Shown here in pieces: positions 1 to 8,693 of a stretch of 64,000 nt of DNA. The stretch is from BOG-931 sp963781725. Lineage in GTDB: Bacteria; Pseudomonadota; Alphaproteobacteria; Rhizobiales; Xanthobacteraceae. The stretch covers positions 3,782,001 through 3,846,000 of the forward strand of contig CAWAGV010000002.1 of NCBI GenBank assembly GCA_963781725.1, given 5' to 3'. Every line of letters begins with the position of its first letter. Position 1 is the stretch's first letter. The translations under genes and the position numbers were made by a program. The notes beneath the pieces were generated by a model that saw nothing but the letters and a program-made list of their open reading frames with translations, did not search any database and was not told the DNA's origin.

Positions 1-1
1 C

Positions 2-781
2 CCGACGTTCGATGGCCTCAACCTGACATGGGAGACGCTGGAAGGCCTGGTCAAGCACAATGGTCCGCTCATGGATCGCGCGGGCAAACCGTTGGATCGC
101 TACCGCGCGCACGGCGTGCCGGAAACCATCCTCGACTACTCACGCCAGCAGGACCTGCAACTCTGGAGCTTTGCCAGCGTTGAGGCGCAAATCGCGGCGT
201 TTGCCGATGATATCGCCTACGACGCCCATGACATCGACGACGGCCTGCGCGCCGGGCTTTTCAGCCTCGATGAGATCGCCGCGGTGCGGCTGCCGGGACA
301 GATCCTTGGCGAGATCCGTGCGACCTATCCGACCCTTGATGAAGGACGCGTCGTCCATGAACTGATCCGGCGGCTGATCGGCCTGCTGATCGAAGACGTC
401 GTTGCCGAAACCGGGCGCAAGCTTGAAACACTCGATCCGCGAACCGTCGACGACGTGAGGCAGGCCTCATTCGCGGTTGCGGGTTTCTCGCCGGCCATGG
501 CCGACTCCGACCGCGCCATCAAAAAATTCCTCACCGAGCGGATGTACCGGCATACTCTGGTGATGCGGGTCATGGATCAGGCCGCCGGTGTGGTCCGTGA
601 CCTGTTTGCCCACTACAGCGCCCATCCGGGCGATCTGCCGGACGAGTGGCAGGTGGGACTCAAAGGCTTGAAAGACCCGGCTCGCGCCCGCTTCATCGCC
701 GATTTTATCGCCGGAATGACCGACCGTTTTGCGCTCGCCGAGCACGCGCGGCTCTTTGACACAACACCGGAATTGCGTTAG
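2..781 (+). CDS. dgt: Deoxyguanosinetriphosphate triphosphohydrolase-like protein, C-terminal part
   Basis: The open frame enters from the left edge of the window, so the start and the N-terminal HD metal-binding motifs are missing. About 259 residues are present. The segment before the first internal Met reads TFDGLNLTWETLEGLVKHNG, which is typical of bacterial dGTPase-like proteins, and is followed by the helical C-terminal half (FADDIAYDAHDIDDGL near the start). The family hydrolyses dNTPs, classically dGTP, to the nucleoside and triphosphate in the cytosol. It lies 15 bases upstream of argS on the same strand, an arrangement common in Hyphomicrobiales. Identity is based on remembered family motifs; substrate preference is unknown. 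Confidence 0.92.
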   Translation, partial: PTFDGLNLTWETLEGLVKHNGPLMDRAGKPLDRYRAHGVPETILDYSRQQDLQLWSFASVEAQIAAFADDIAYDAHDIDDGLRAGLFSLDEIAAVRLPGQILGEIRATYPTLDEGRVVHELIRRLIGLLIEDVVAETGRKLETLDPRTVDDVRQASFAVAGFSPAMADSDRAIKKFLTERMYRHTLVMRVMDQAAGVVRDLFAHYSAHPGDLPDEWQVGLKGLKDPARARFIADFIAGMTDRFALAEHARLFDTTPELR

Positions 782-796
782 GCGCGCGGCGCACCC

Positions 797-2566
797 ATGA
801 CGACCAAAAACATCTTCGCCGACATGCTCGACCGCGTTCGCCGCGCCAACGGCGAACTGGTCATTGCGGGTATGCTGCCGGCGGGCATCAATCAATCGCG
901 TGTGACCGTCGAGCCGCCGCGCGATCCGGCCCACGGCGATGTCGCTACCAATGCTGCGATGGTGCTGGCGAAGGATGCCGATCGCAAACCACGCGAACTT
1001 GCGGATGCTCTTGCCGAGAAACTTCGCACCGACAGCCTTGTTGCCAAAGTCGATGTCGCCGGACCGGGCTTTATCAACATCACGCTCAAACCGGCGGCCT
1101 GGATCGACGCACTGCGCGGCGCGGTCCGTGGCGGCCGGCAGTTTGGCGCCAGTGCAATCGGCGGCGGCGTTCCGGTCAATGTCGAATACGTCTCGGCCAA
1201 TCCGACCGGCCCGATGCATGTCGGTCATTGCCGGGGTGCGGTGTTTGGCGACGCTCTGGCCAGCCTGCTGGATTTCGCCGGCTTCAAGGTGACGCGGGAA
1301 TATTACGTCAACGATGCCGGTGCGCAGGTCGACGTGCTCGCACGGTCGGCGTTCCTGCGTTATCGCGAAGCGCTCGGCGAAACCATCGGCGGGATTCCCG
1401 AAGGGCTCTACCCTGGCGACTACCTCAAGCCGGTCGGTGCGGCGCTCGTTGCGGAATACAAGGACGGATTGAAAAAACTGCCCGAGTCCAAATGGCTTCC
1501 GCTCGTGCGCGCGAAAGCGATCGAGATGATGATGGAGGTCGTTCGCGCCGATCTCGAGGCGCTCAACATCCGGCACGACGTCTTTTACTCCGAGCGTTCG
1601 CTCATCGCCGGCAAGACCGATCGTGTTGCCGAGACAATCGACTGGCTGCGCGAGCGCGGCTACGTCTATGAGGGCCGCCTGCCGCCGCCGAAGGGGGCGC
1701 CGGTCGAGGATTGGGAAGACCGCGAACAGACACTGTTCCGCTCGACCGAGTTCGGTGACGACGTCGATCGTCCACTGAAGAAGTCCGACGGCTCCTACAC
1801 CTATTTTGCCTCCGACATCGCCTACCATCGCTCCAAGATCGAACGCGGCTTCCGCAGCCTGATCGACGTGTGGGGCGCCGATCATGGCGGCTACATCAAA
1901 CGGATGCAGGCGGCGGTTGCTGCGCTGAGCGACCGCAAGGCTGAGCTCGACGTCAAAATCGTCCAGCTCGTCAGATTGCTCCGTGCCGGCGAGCCGGTGA
2001 AAATGTCGAAGCGGGCAGGCGAGTTCGTGACCTTGCGTGAGGTGGTGGATGAAGTCGGCCGCGACGCGGTCCGTTTCATGATGCTGTTTCGCAAAAACGA
2101 CGCCATGCTCGACTTCGATCTCGCCAAGGTCATCGAGCAGTCGCGCGATAATCCCGTTTTCTATGTGCAATACGGCCATGCCCGCGGACAGTCGATCTTC
2201 CGCAATGCCCGCTCGGCATTTCCGGACCTGCCCGATGCTGCGAGTCTTCCGGATGTGGCGAAGCTGGAGCGGCTTTCGGACCCGGCGGAACTGTCTTTGA
2301 TACGGAACGTCGCACTTTATCCGCGGGTCGTTGAAGCGGCCTCCGCGGCCCATGAGCCCCACAGGATTGCCTTTTATTTGTTCGACTTAGCAAGCGAGTT
2401 TCATTCGCTTTATACGCTGGGTAATGCAACGCCACATTTACGCTTCATTATCCAAGATGATCGAGAATTAACGGAAGCTCGTCTGGTACTCGTACAAGGC
2501 GTTGTGACCGTTCTCGCGTCGGGGCTCGGACTGCTTGGGGTCAATGCACCTAGCGAGATGCGTTAA
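797..2566 (+). CDS. argS: Arginyl-tRNA synthetase
   Basis: A 589-residue class I aminoacyl-tRNA synthetase that charges tRNA-Arg in the cytosol. Length fits the family. The HIGH signature appears as HVGH at about residues 141-144 within NPTGPMHVGHCRGAVFGDAL, and the KMSKS loop as KMSKRAG near residue 402. The N-terminal Arg-tRNA-synthetase additional domain (about residues 1-100) and the C-terminal DALR anticodon-binding helices (about 460-589) are in the expected order. It starts with ATG 15 bases after dgt and is followed by the SPOR-domain gene, so it probably belongs to a co-transcribed housekeeping block. A 631-codon open frame on the opposite strand is a codon-bias shadow. Confidence 0.98.
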   Translation: MTTKNIFADMLDRVRRANGELVIAGMLPAGINQSRVTVEPPRDPAHGDVATNAAMVLAKDADRKPRELADALAEKLRTDSLVAKVDVAGPGFINITLKPAAWIDALRGAVRGGRQFGASAIGGGVPVNVEYVSANPTGPMHVGHCRGAVFGDALASLLDFAGFKVTREYYVNDAGAQVDVLARSAFLRYREALGETIGGIPEGLYPGDYLKPVGAALVAEYKDGLKKLPESKWLPLVRAKAIEMMMEVVRADLEALNIRHDVFYSERSLIAGKTDRVAETIDWLRERGYVYEGRLPPPKGAPVEDWEDREQTLFRSTEFGDDVDRPLKKSDGSYTYFASDIAYHRSKIERGFRSLIDVWGADHGGYIKRMQAAVAALSDRKAELDVKIVQLVRLLRAGEPVKMSKRAGEFVTLREVVDEVGRDAVRFMMLFRKNDAMLDFDLAKVIEQSRDNPVFYVQYGHARGQSIFRNARSAFPDLPDAASLPDVAKLERLSDPAELSLIRNVALYPRVVEAASAAHEPHRIAFYLFDLASEFHSLYTLGNATPHLRFIIQDDRELTEARLVLVQGVVTVLASGLGLLGVNAPSEMR

Positions 2567-2659
2567 GCCGCCCGCCGCCTCCGGGGACCATATAGGCTGC
2601 TGCGGTGTACGGGGAATCAGACCACTATCGCGCAAAACGCCCGAACAGAGGCGCATTCG

Positions 2660-4216
2660 ATGGCTGACAACAATTTTCGCACTTATCGAGGCCGAGATGG
2701 CGTCGCTCGCGACGACATTGACGCACACGCGCCGGATTCGGTGCGCGACCCTCTGGCCGAACTGGCGCGATTGATTGGGCAAGCCGATCCAGCCGGTGAA
2801 TATGATCGCAGTCCCGGGCCCGAACCGGCTCTGCAATACGAGGATGCTGCCAACGAAACCTATGACGAGCAGCCGCAGTATGCCGAGCAGGGCTACGAGC
2901 AGCCCGCCGAGCCTCATCCGGCGCTCCGTGACTATCCGAGCTATCAGGACCCTCCAGCCCAATTCGACGAGCGTTATTCCGGACAGGCGGGCCATTACGA
3001 TCCGGCGCCGCGCCGCGACGCGGCCCATGACGATCGCTATCGTGACGATCGCTATGCGGACGATGAGTTGCCGCCGCTGCCGCGCGGCCGCCAATTGCCC
3101 GCGCTGGCACCCCAGCAGTCTTACGAGGACGAATATCAGGACGAAGGCCAGTGGCAGGACGAGTACGGCGATGGCGCCTATGCTACGGACGAACACGATG
3201 CGTACGAGGAAAGACCTGAAGCCGCCCCGCGCCGCAGCGGACTAGCCCTCGTCCTCGGCGTTGTCGGTCTGATGACGATCGGCGCCGCCAGCGCGTTCGC
3301 CTACCGTGCAATGTTTGGCGGTGCGCTTATTCCATCACTGCCGCCGATCATCAAAGCGAGTGGGGGACCGAACAAGATCGTTCCCGCTCAGGCGGTGAAT
3401 TCCAATAGCGCCGACGCCAGCACTGCAAATTCCGCCGAGAAGCTGGTACCGCGCGAAGAACAGCCGGTGCCGATCCAGCCGCAAAACGCACCGCCGCGCG
3501 TCGTCGCGACGATTCCGGTCGTGCCGCAGCAAGGTGCCGCGGCGTCAGTGCTTCAACCGCCTAATCCGCTGCCGCAGCCGGCCCCGGCACAATCGGTGTT
3601 TCCGCCGCCCCCCGGCGCGGCCGCGCCTGTCGCGCCCGCTCCGACGGCGGGGCCGACCGAGCCGAAGAAGATCCACACCGTTCTGATCAAGCCGGAACAA
3701 CCCGGTAGTGCGGCGCCTGCCGCTCCGGCGCCTGCGACCCATTCCAACGCGCCGACACCGCTGTCGCCGCACGCCGCGCCCGCGCCGCGATCTGTACCGC
3801 AGAGTTCGCAGAACTCGGCGAATGCGCCGTTGGCGCTCGTCCCGACCGCTCAGGGCAACACGCCGCATGTCACTGCGCCCAAAACGCAAGTGGCGCGAGC
3901 GGAGCCCGCTGCCGGAGTGCCACTGGCGACATCGCCGGCTGCCGCACCGTCGAACGCGCCGTCTGGTGGCGGTTATTCGGTCCAGGTGACATCGCAGCGT
4001 AGCGAGGCCGAAGCGCAAACCGCTTACCGCGAGCTGCAAGCGAAGTATCCAGCGCAGCTTGGCGGCCACCACGTGACCGTCCATCGTGCCGATCTTGGCG
4101 ACAAGGGCACCTATTATCGCGCGCTTGTCGGTCCGTATTCCTCGGCAGAGGCGGCGGCTGGAATGTGCAGCAGCCTGAAAGCTGCCGGCGGCAGCTGCAT
4201 CGTCCAGAAGAATTAG
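2660..4216 (+). CDS. SPOR domain-containing membrane protein
   Basis: A 518-residue bitopic inner-membrane protein. Residues 1-190 are acidic and rich in Tyr, Asp, Pro and Gln (cytoplasmic linker), a single hydrophobic segment (ALVLGVVGLMTIGAASAFAY) lies near residues 195-214, residues 240-430 are a Pro/Ala-rich periplasmic linker, and a SPOR domain occupies about 435-518, starting GGYSVQVTSQRSEAEAQ. SPOR domains bind denuded glycan strands of septal peptidoglycan, so a septum-associated role is likely. The neighbouring nagZ is also a peptidoglycan gene. The sequence shows the architecture but not which division partner it uses. Some distance from argS (93 bases) leaves room for its own promoter. 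Confidence 0.9.
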   Translation: MADNNFRTYRGRDGVARDDIDAHAPDSVRDPLAELARLIGQADPAGEYDRSPGPEPALQYEDAANETYDEQPQYAEQGYEQPAEPHPALRDYPSYQDPPAQFDERYSGQAGHYDPAPRRDAAHDDRYRDDRYADDELPPLPRGRQLPALAPQQSYEDEYQDEGQWQDEYGDGAYATDEHDAYEERPEAAPRRSGLALVLGVVGLMTIGAASAFAYRAMFGGALIPSLPPIIKASGGPNKIVPAQAVNSNSADASTANSAEKLVPREEQPVPIQPQNAPPRVVATIPVVPQQGAAASVLQPPNPLPQPAPAQSVFPPPPGAAAPVAPAPTAGPTEPKKIHTVLIKPEQPGSAAPAAPAPATHSNAPTPLSPHAAPAPRSVPQSSQNSANAPLALVPTAQGNTPHVTAPKTQVARAEPAAGVPLATSPAAAPSNAPSGGGYSVQVTSQRSEAEAQTAYRELQAKYPAQLGGHHVTVHRADLGDKGTYYRALVGPYSSAEAAAGMCSSLKAAGGSCIVQKN

Positions 4217-4264
4217 CGGCCGGTTGCTTGACCCTCGCGTGCCGAGCGCGGTAATCCGCGCGCA

Positions 4265-5293
4265 ATGCGCGCCTTCATTACCGGGCTGGCAGGTTCCGCG
4301 CTGACCGACGAAGAGCGCGGGTTCCTGCGTGATACACAGCCTTGGGGATTCATTCTCTTCAAGCGGAATGTTGCCGGGGCAAGTTCATTGCGCCGGCTGA
4401 TCGACGATTGCCGCGACGCCGTCGGACGCGCAGCGCCGGTCTTGATCGACCAGGAGGGCGGCCAGGTGCAGCGTCTCGGGCCGCCGGATTGGCCGCGTTA
4501 TCCGGCTGGCGCCATCTACGGCGCGCTTTACGACCGGGATCGCGAAAAGGGTCTCGCTGCGGCGCGGCTTGGTGCGCGGCTGATCGCGGCCGATCTCGGC
4601 GCTCTGGGCATCGATGTCGATTGCCTGCCACTCGGCGACGTCCCGGTTCCTGGGGCTGATGACGTGATCGGGGACCGTGCTTATGGCACGACGCCAGACA
4701 AGGTCGCCGCGGTCGCCCAAGCCCTGGCCGACGGCTTGGCCGACGGGGGCGTATTGCCGGTGCTCAAGCACATTCCGGGCCACGGCCGGGCGACCGCCGA
4801 TAGCCACAAGGAACTACCTGTGGTCGGCGTCGACCGGGAAACGCTGGACCGTACGGATTTTGCCGCTTTTCGGTTCCTTAAAGGGCTGCCGATGGCGATG
4901 ACTGCACATGTTGTGTTCAAAGCCATCGATCCGCTGGCTCCCGGCACGGTATCGCCGCTTATAGTGAAGGGCGTGATTCGCGATTCGATTGGGTTTCAGG
5001 GCCTTCTTATGACCGACGATATCTCTATGGGCGCACTGGCGGGGTCGCTTGCGGAACGGTCCGCGGCCGCCATTGCGGCCGGCTGCGATATGATTCTGCA
5101 CTGCAGCGGCGAGATGTCGGAGCGACGTGAGATTGCAGCCTCGGTACCGGAACTGGCCGGCGATGCGGCGCGCCGCGCCGCTGCAGCGCTCGCTGCGAAG
5201 CGTCCAGCCGCGCCGATCGATATTGCTGCAAGCCGTGCCGAATTCGCCCGCCTGATGGCCGGCGTCTGGCACCCTGCGGAAGGAACCGCATGA
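4265..5293 (+). CDS. nagZ: Beta-N-acetylhexosaminidase NagZ (glycoside hydrolase family 3)
   Basis: A 342-residue cytosolic GH3 enzyme that removes N-acetylglucosamine from 1,6-anhydro-muropeptides during cell-wall recycling. The NagZ signature KHIPGHGRATADSHKELP, with the catalytic His/Asp dyad loop, is at about residues 167-184, and the nucleophile region LLMTDDISMGAL lies near 248-259. An early motif, LIDQEGGQVQRLGP, is also typical. No signal peptide is seen, consistent with a cytoplasmic recycling enzyme. Its stop overlaps the scpA start by four bases (ATGA), so the two are translationally coupled. In families with AmpR-type regulation NagZ influences beta-lactamase induction, but nothing in this window shows such a link. 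Confidence 0.96.
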   Translation: MRAFITGLAGSALTDEERGFLRDTQPWGFILFKRNVAGASSLRRLIDDCRDAVGRAAPVLIDQEGGQVQRLGPPDWPRYPAGAIYGALYDRDREKGLAAARLGARLIAADLGALGIDVDCLPLGDVPVPGADDVIGDRAYGTTPDKVAAVAQALADGLADGGVLPVLKHIPGHGRATADSHKELPVVGVDRETLDRTDFAAFRFLKGLPMAMTAHVVFKAIDPLAPGTVSPLIVKGVIRDSIGFQGLLMTDDISMGALAGSLAERSAAAIAAGCDMILHCSGEMSERREIAASVPELAGDAARRAAAALAAKRPAAPIDIAASRAEFARLMAGVWHPAEGTA

Positions 5294-6111
5294 ACGCCGA
5301 AGATTTGCAATTTGAAGGTGAGCTTCCGGAGCGGGCGACCGACGATCCGGCGCTGGTGGTTGACGTGGAAGGCTTTGAAGGCCCGCTCGATCTATTGCTG
5401 ACGCTCGCGCGGCAACAGAAGGTCGATCTCGCCAAGATTTCGATCCTCGCTCTTGCCGACCAATATCTCGCCTTCGTCGAAGCCGCGCGAAAGCTGCGTC
5501 TTGAGCTCGCTGCCGACTATCTCGTGATGGCGGCCTGGCTTGCTTATCTCAAATCGCGCCTGCTGCTGCCGGATCAGCACGAAGCCGACGGCTTGAGTGC
5601 CGAAGATATGGCCAACGCACTGGCGCAGCGCCTGCGCCGGCTTGAAGCGATCCGTAACGTTGCCCAACAGCTGATGGACCGGCCGCAACTCGGCCGTCAG
5701 GTTTTCCAGCGCGGCCAGCCGGAGCCGATTGCCGAAATCAGGCATCCGGAATGGTCGGCCACGCTTTACGATCTGCTGTCGGCTTATGCCGGTCGCCGGC
5801 AAACGCGGGCGCGCGCCGTTGTGCGAATGCCCAAGCGCACGGTGTGGTCGCTCGCTGAAGCGCGTGAAGCCCTGGAGCGGTTGATTGGCGTGTCACTCGA
5901 ATGGTGTCCGCTTGATCGATACCTCACTGAATATCTCGTCGAGCCGTCGCTGCGTGCAACCGTATTGGCGTCAACGTTCGCGGCAACGCTCGAATTGGTG
6001 CGCGAAGGCCACGTTGAAGTGAACCAGCACGCGGCGTTTGCACCGCTTTATGTGCGTAAGCGTCAAAATCCGGGAGATGGTGGCTTGGCCACAGGAACGG
6101 GGAATGGATAA
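5290..6111 (+). CDS. scpA: Segregation and condensation protein A (kleisin)
   Basis: A 273-residue kleisin subunit that bridges SMC heads and binds ScpB in the bacterial condensin. The ScpA N-terminal signature EGFEGPLDLLLTLARQQKVD is at about residues 27-46, followed by KISILALADQYLAF and a region AADYLVMAAWLAYLKSRLLL. The C-terminal winged-helix part (about 190-260) has typical V-E and F-x-ALL-like content but a short tail. It overlaps nagZ by four bases and is followed directly by scpB, the usual scpA-scpB pair. An smc gene is not in the window. Confidence 0.96.
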   Translation: MNAEDLQFEGELPERATDDPALVVDVEGFEGPLDLLLTLARQQKVDLAKISILALADQYLAFVEAARKLRLELAADYLVMAAWLAYLKSRLLLPDQHEADGLSAEDMANALAQRLRRLEAIRNVAQQLMDRPQLGRQVFQRGQPEPIAEIRHPEWSATLYDLLSAYAGRRQTRARAVVRMPKRTVWSLAEAREALERLIGVSLEWCPLDRYLTEYLVEPSLRATVLASTFAATLELVREGHVEVNQHAAFAPLYVRKRQNPGDGGLATGTGNG

Positions 6112-6127
6112 GAGGGAAGGGGATTGT

Positions 6128-6823
6128 ATGCCGAAGACTGCGGAGATGCGGATAGTGGTCGACAACACGCAACAGGAGCGCGCGGAGGAGCTGCGCATCC
6201 TTGAGGCTTTGCTGTTCGCCGCCGAAGGCCCGCTCGACGAGAAGACTTTGGCGAAGCGCTTGCCGGAAGGCGTCGACGCCGGCGCGCTGCTTGGGCAGTT
6301 GCAGCAGGAATACGAAACCCGCGGCGTCAATTTGGTGCGCGTTGCCGGCAAGTGGTCGCTGCGGACTGCGGGCGATCTGGCGTGGCTGCTGACCCATGAG
6401 TTGACGGTGACGCGCAAACTGTCGCGCGCCGCGATCGAGACGCTGTCTATCGTCGCCTATCATCAGCCGGTGACGCGGGCGGAGATCGAGGACATTCGCG
6501 GCGTGACCACCTCGAAAGGCACGCTCGACGTCCTGCTCGAGACCGGCTGGATAAAACTTCGCGGCCGCCGCAAGGCGCCGGGGCGGCCGGTGACCTATGG
6601 AACCACGGAATCGTTCCTATCGCATTTCGGGCTCGATGCGGTGTCGGATCTGCCCGGTCTCGATGAACTTCGCGGCGCCGGCCTGGTTGATCGCGCGGTG
6701 CCGTCCGACTTCGCCGTGCCGGTTCCCTCGGACGATCCGGCGCTTCGGGACGACGAGGACCCGCTGGAGCCCGGCGATCTTGATCTCGGCCTCGCGCCGC
6801 CTGCCGAGCGGACCGAGGAATAA
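6128..6823 (+). CDS. scpB: Segregation and condensation protein B
   Basis: ScpB, the winged-helix partner of ScpA in the SMC complex, 231 residues from the chosen start. The core ILEALLFAAEGPLDEKTLA and the later SIVAYHQPVTRAEIEDIRG are classic ScpB segments. Three starts are possible: 6038 (long, overlaps scpA heavily), 6104 (overlaps the scpA stop by eight bases) and 6128. I chose 6128 because a very purine-rich stretch at 6110-6123 (agaggga aggggga) sits just upstream as a ribosome-binding site. The C-terminal 40 residues are acidic and Pro-rich, as often seen in alphaproteobacterial ScpB. A terminator hairpin follows. Confidence 0.93.
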   Translation: MPKTAEMRIVVDNTQQERAEELRILEALLFAAEGPLDEKTLAKRLPEGVDAGALLGQLQQEYETRGVNLVRVAGKWSLRTAGDLAWLLTHELTVTRKLSRAAIETLSIVAYHQPVTRAEIEDIRGVTTSKGTLDVLLETGWIKLRGRRKAPGRPVTYGTTESFLSHFGLDAVSDLPGLDELRGAGLVDRAVPSDFAVPVPSDDPALRDDEDPLEPGDLDLGLAPPAERTEE

Positions 6824-6869
6824 ACCGTCCCCACGCGCGATAACGAAGCCGGAGAGGCGGATTCACCCT

Positions 6870-6903
6870 GCGGCGGCAGCGCATTGCCGCCGCGCTTGTT
6901 TTT
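6870..6903 (+). terminator. Rho-independent terminator after scpB
   Basis: A nine-base perfect stem, GCGGCGGCA (6870-6878) with TGCCGCCGC (6885-6893), closes a six-base loop and is followed by GCTTGTTTTT. It sits 46 bases after the scpB stop and before tatA, so it probably separates the nagZ-scpAB unit from the tat operon. Confidence 0.75.
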
Positions 6904-6981
6904 GCCCTGCCTGACGCCTAGGTTCAGGCAAAATCAATACGTTGCCGCTGGGCCCTGGTGCCGTTGCGGACGGAGGGTTTT

Positions 6982-7221
6982 ATGGGCTCCTTGAGTATCT
7001 GGCATTGGCTGATCGTCGGCGCCGTTCTGCTGCTGGTGTTTGGCGGACGTGGCAAGATTTCCGACATGATGGGCGACGTTGCCAAGGGCATCAAAGCCTT
7101 CAAGAAGGGCATGTCCGACGAGGATACCGCGGATGCGGCCCCCAAGGCTGACGCTCCGGTGCGGACCATCGACCATCAAGCGGGCGCCGACCTCAAGCAG
7201 CGATCCGAGAGCAAGGTCTGA
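6982..7221 (+). CDS. tatA: Sec-independent protein translocase subunit TatA
   Basis: A 79-residue Tat pore-forming subunit. It has the short N-terminal transmembrane helix (SIWHWLIVGAVLLLVFG) followed by the amphipathic helix KISDMMGDVAKGIKAFKKGM, including the conserved FGRGK-like hinge (FGGRGKIS). The C-terminal 25 residues are a charged tail. The ATG at 6982 is preceded by CGGAGGG, a good ribosome-binding site; a longer frame from 6958 exists but has no comparable signal. It heads tatA-tatB-tatC, which together move folded, twin-arginine-signal proteins across the inner membrane. Confidence 0.96.
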   Translation: MGSLSIWHWLIVGAVLLLVFGGRGKISDMMGDVAKGIKAFKKGMSDEDTADAAPKADAPVRTIDHQAGADLKQRSESKV

Positions 7222-7286
7222 CGCTCACCGCGCCGGTGCGTGCGGATTGAGCTGAACGGCGCGCGGCAGGCGGCCGCGGAGTCCCC

Positions 7287-7757
7287 ATGTTCGATATCAG
7301 TTGGACCGAGTTCCTGCTCATCGGCATCGTGGCGCTGATCGTGATCGGGCCGAAGGAGCTTCCCGGCGTCTTGCGCACGCTCGGCCAGTACACGCGCAAA
7401 GTCCGCGGCATGGCTGCGGAGTTCCAAAACCAGTTCCAGGAAGCGATGCGCGAAGCCGAAATGGCCGACCTGAAAAAGCAGGTCGACGACATGGCGCACG
7501 ACTTCAAGCACTACGACCCGCTCAAGGACGTTCGCGAAGACGTCGACGCGATGGGCAAGGACATCGAGCGCTCTTTCGACGGCTCGCCGGTGGTGAAGAG
7601 TGACGCGCCGGCGGCGGAAATTCCCGCGCCGCAAACTCCCGCCATCGAATCCGCCGCGCCGACGACGCCGGTGGAGAGCAACGCGCTTGAGCCAGCCGGA
7701 ACGCCGGCGCCGCCCGAACAGGCTGCGGCGCCCAAGAATACTGAGCGCGCCGAATGA
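7287..7757 (+). CDS. tatB: Sec-independent protein translocase subunit TatB
   Basis: A 156-residue TatB that, with TatC, forms the receptor for twin-arginine signal peptides. The N-terminus MFDISWTEFLLIGIVALIVI with the GPKELP hinge at about residues 22-27 and the long amphipathic helix that follows are diagnostic. Residues 90-156 form a Pro/Ala-rich, low-complexity tail. It overlaps tatC by four bases, which supports coupled synthesis of the receptor pair. Confidence 0.97.
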   Translation: MFDISWTEFLLIGIVALIVIGPKELPGVLRTLGQYTRKVRGMAAEFQNQFQEAMREAEMADLKKQVDDMAHDFKHYDPLKDVREDVDAMGKDIERSFDGSPVVKSDAPAAEIPAPQTPAIESAAPTTPVESNALEPAGTPAPPEQAAAPKNTERAE

Positions 7758-8563
7758 GCCGTAGCGAAGACGATGAGAAGGAGATCGAGGCGACCAAAGC
7801 GCCGCTGATGGATCATCTGATCGAATTGCGCTCCCGGCTGATCAAGGCGGTTGCTGCATTCTTTCTCGCTGCTGTCGTCTGCTATTTCTTCGCCCGGCAT
7901 ATCTATAACGTGCTGACATGGCCCTACATCTGGGTCGCCGGCGCTGAGAACACAAAATTCATTTATACCGGGCTGCTCGAATATTTTGTCGTGCAGCTCA
8001 AGCTGTCGCTGTTCGGCGCCGCCGTCATCGCTTTCCCCATTATCGCGACCCAAATTTACATGTTCGTCGCGCCGGGGCTGTATCGCAACGAGCGGCAGGC
8101 GTTCTTGCCTTATCTGATCGCGACGCCGGTGTTCTTCGCGCTCGGCTCAATGGTGGTCTATTTCCTGGTGTGGCCGATGCTGGCGCGCTTCTCGTTGAGC
8201 ATGCAGCAGATGGGCGGCCCCGGCGAAGCGACCATCGAGTTGCTGCCGAAGGTCGAGGATTATCTGTCGTTGATGATGAAGCTGATCCTGGCGTTTGGTA
8301 TCGCCTTTCAGCTGCCGGTCGTCCTGACGTTGCTGGGGCGTGTCGGCATCATCACCTCGGATCAGCTCAAGTCGAAGCGCCGCTATTTCATCGTCATTGC
8401 CTTCGTGATCGCGGCCATCCTGACCCCGCCGGATGTGCTGAGCCAGATGTCGCTGGCGCTGCCGCTTGTCGCGCTTTATGAAGGCTCGATCTGGTCGGTG
8501 CGCCTGGTGGAGAAGCGCCTTGCCCGCGAGCGCGCGGAGGCCGCCGCCAAGCCGGCCGAGTAA
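7754..8563 (+). CDS. tatC: Sec-independent protein translocase subunit TatC
   Basis: A 269-residue polytopic membrane protein, the core receptor of the Tat system. The N-terminal APLMDHLIELRSRLIKAV (about residues 15-32) is the conserved TatC signature that contacts the twin-arginine motif, and six hydrophobic segments follow. The conserved FVAPGLYRNER loop between helices 2 and 3 (about residues 97-108) is present. The last 25 residues are charged and cytoplasmic. It is the third gene of tatABC. Confidence 0.98.
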   Translation: MSRSEDDEKEIEATKAPLMDHLIELRSRLIKAVAAFFLAAVVCYFFARHIYNVLTWPYIWVAGAENTKFIYTGLLEYFVVQLKLSLFGAAVIAFPIIATQIYMFVAPGLYRNERQAFLPYLIATPVFFALGSMVVYFLVWPMLARFSLSMQQMGGPGEATIELLPKVEDYLSLMMKLILAFGIAFQLPVVLTLLGRVGIITSDQLKSKRRYFIVIAFVIAAILTPPDVLSQMSLALPLVALYEGSIWSVRLVEKRLARERAEAAAKPAE

Positions 8564-8592
8564 GTTCGGGCTATTATTGGTTTTATTGATTC

Positions 8593-8680
8593 GTCATGGC
8601 CGGGCTTGTCCCGGCCAGCTCGTTTCTCTAGGCATTGTGCCAATTCATTCGGGATGCCCGGCACAAGGCCGGGCATGACC
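8593..8680. repeat. Pair of inverted GTCATGsCCGG-type intergenic palindromes
   Basis: Between tatC and serS two related palindromes face each other. The first has stem TGGCCGGG/CCCGGCCA (8597-8617) with loop CTTGT; the second has ATGCCCGGC/GCCGGGCAT (8654-8676) with loop ACAAG. Read on the minus strand the second becomes GTCATGCCCGGCCTTGT, nearly identical to the first. This kind of element is common between genes in Bradyrhizobium and relatives (from memory). It may act as a bidirectional transcript end or as an RNA-processing signal; function is not shown here. Confidence 0.75.
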
Positions 8681-8693
8681 GCTCGGGAAACAG

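Noticed and set aside
467..2362. 631-codon open frame on the minus strand opposite argS
   Set aside because: It lies wholly opposite argS and dgt, its product has no domain order, and high-GC third positions commonly keep such frames open. No ribosome-binding site.
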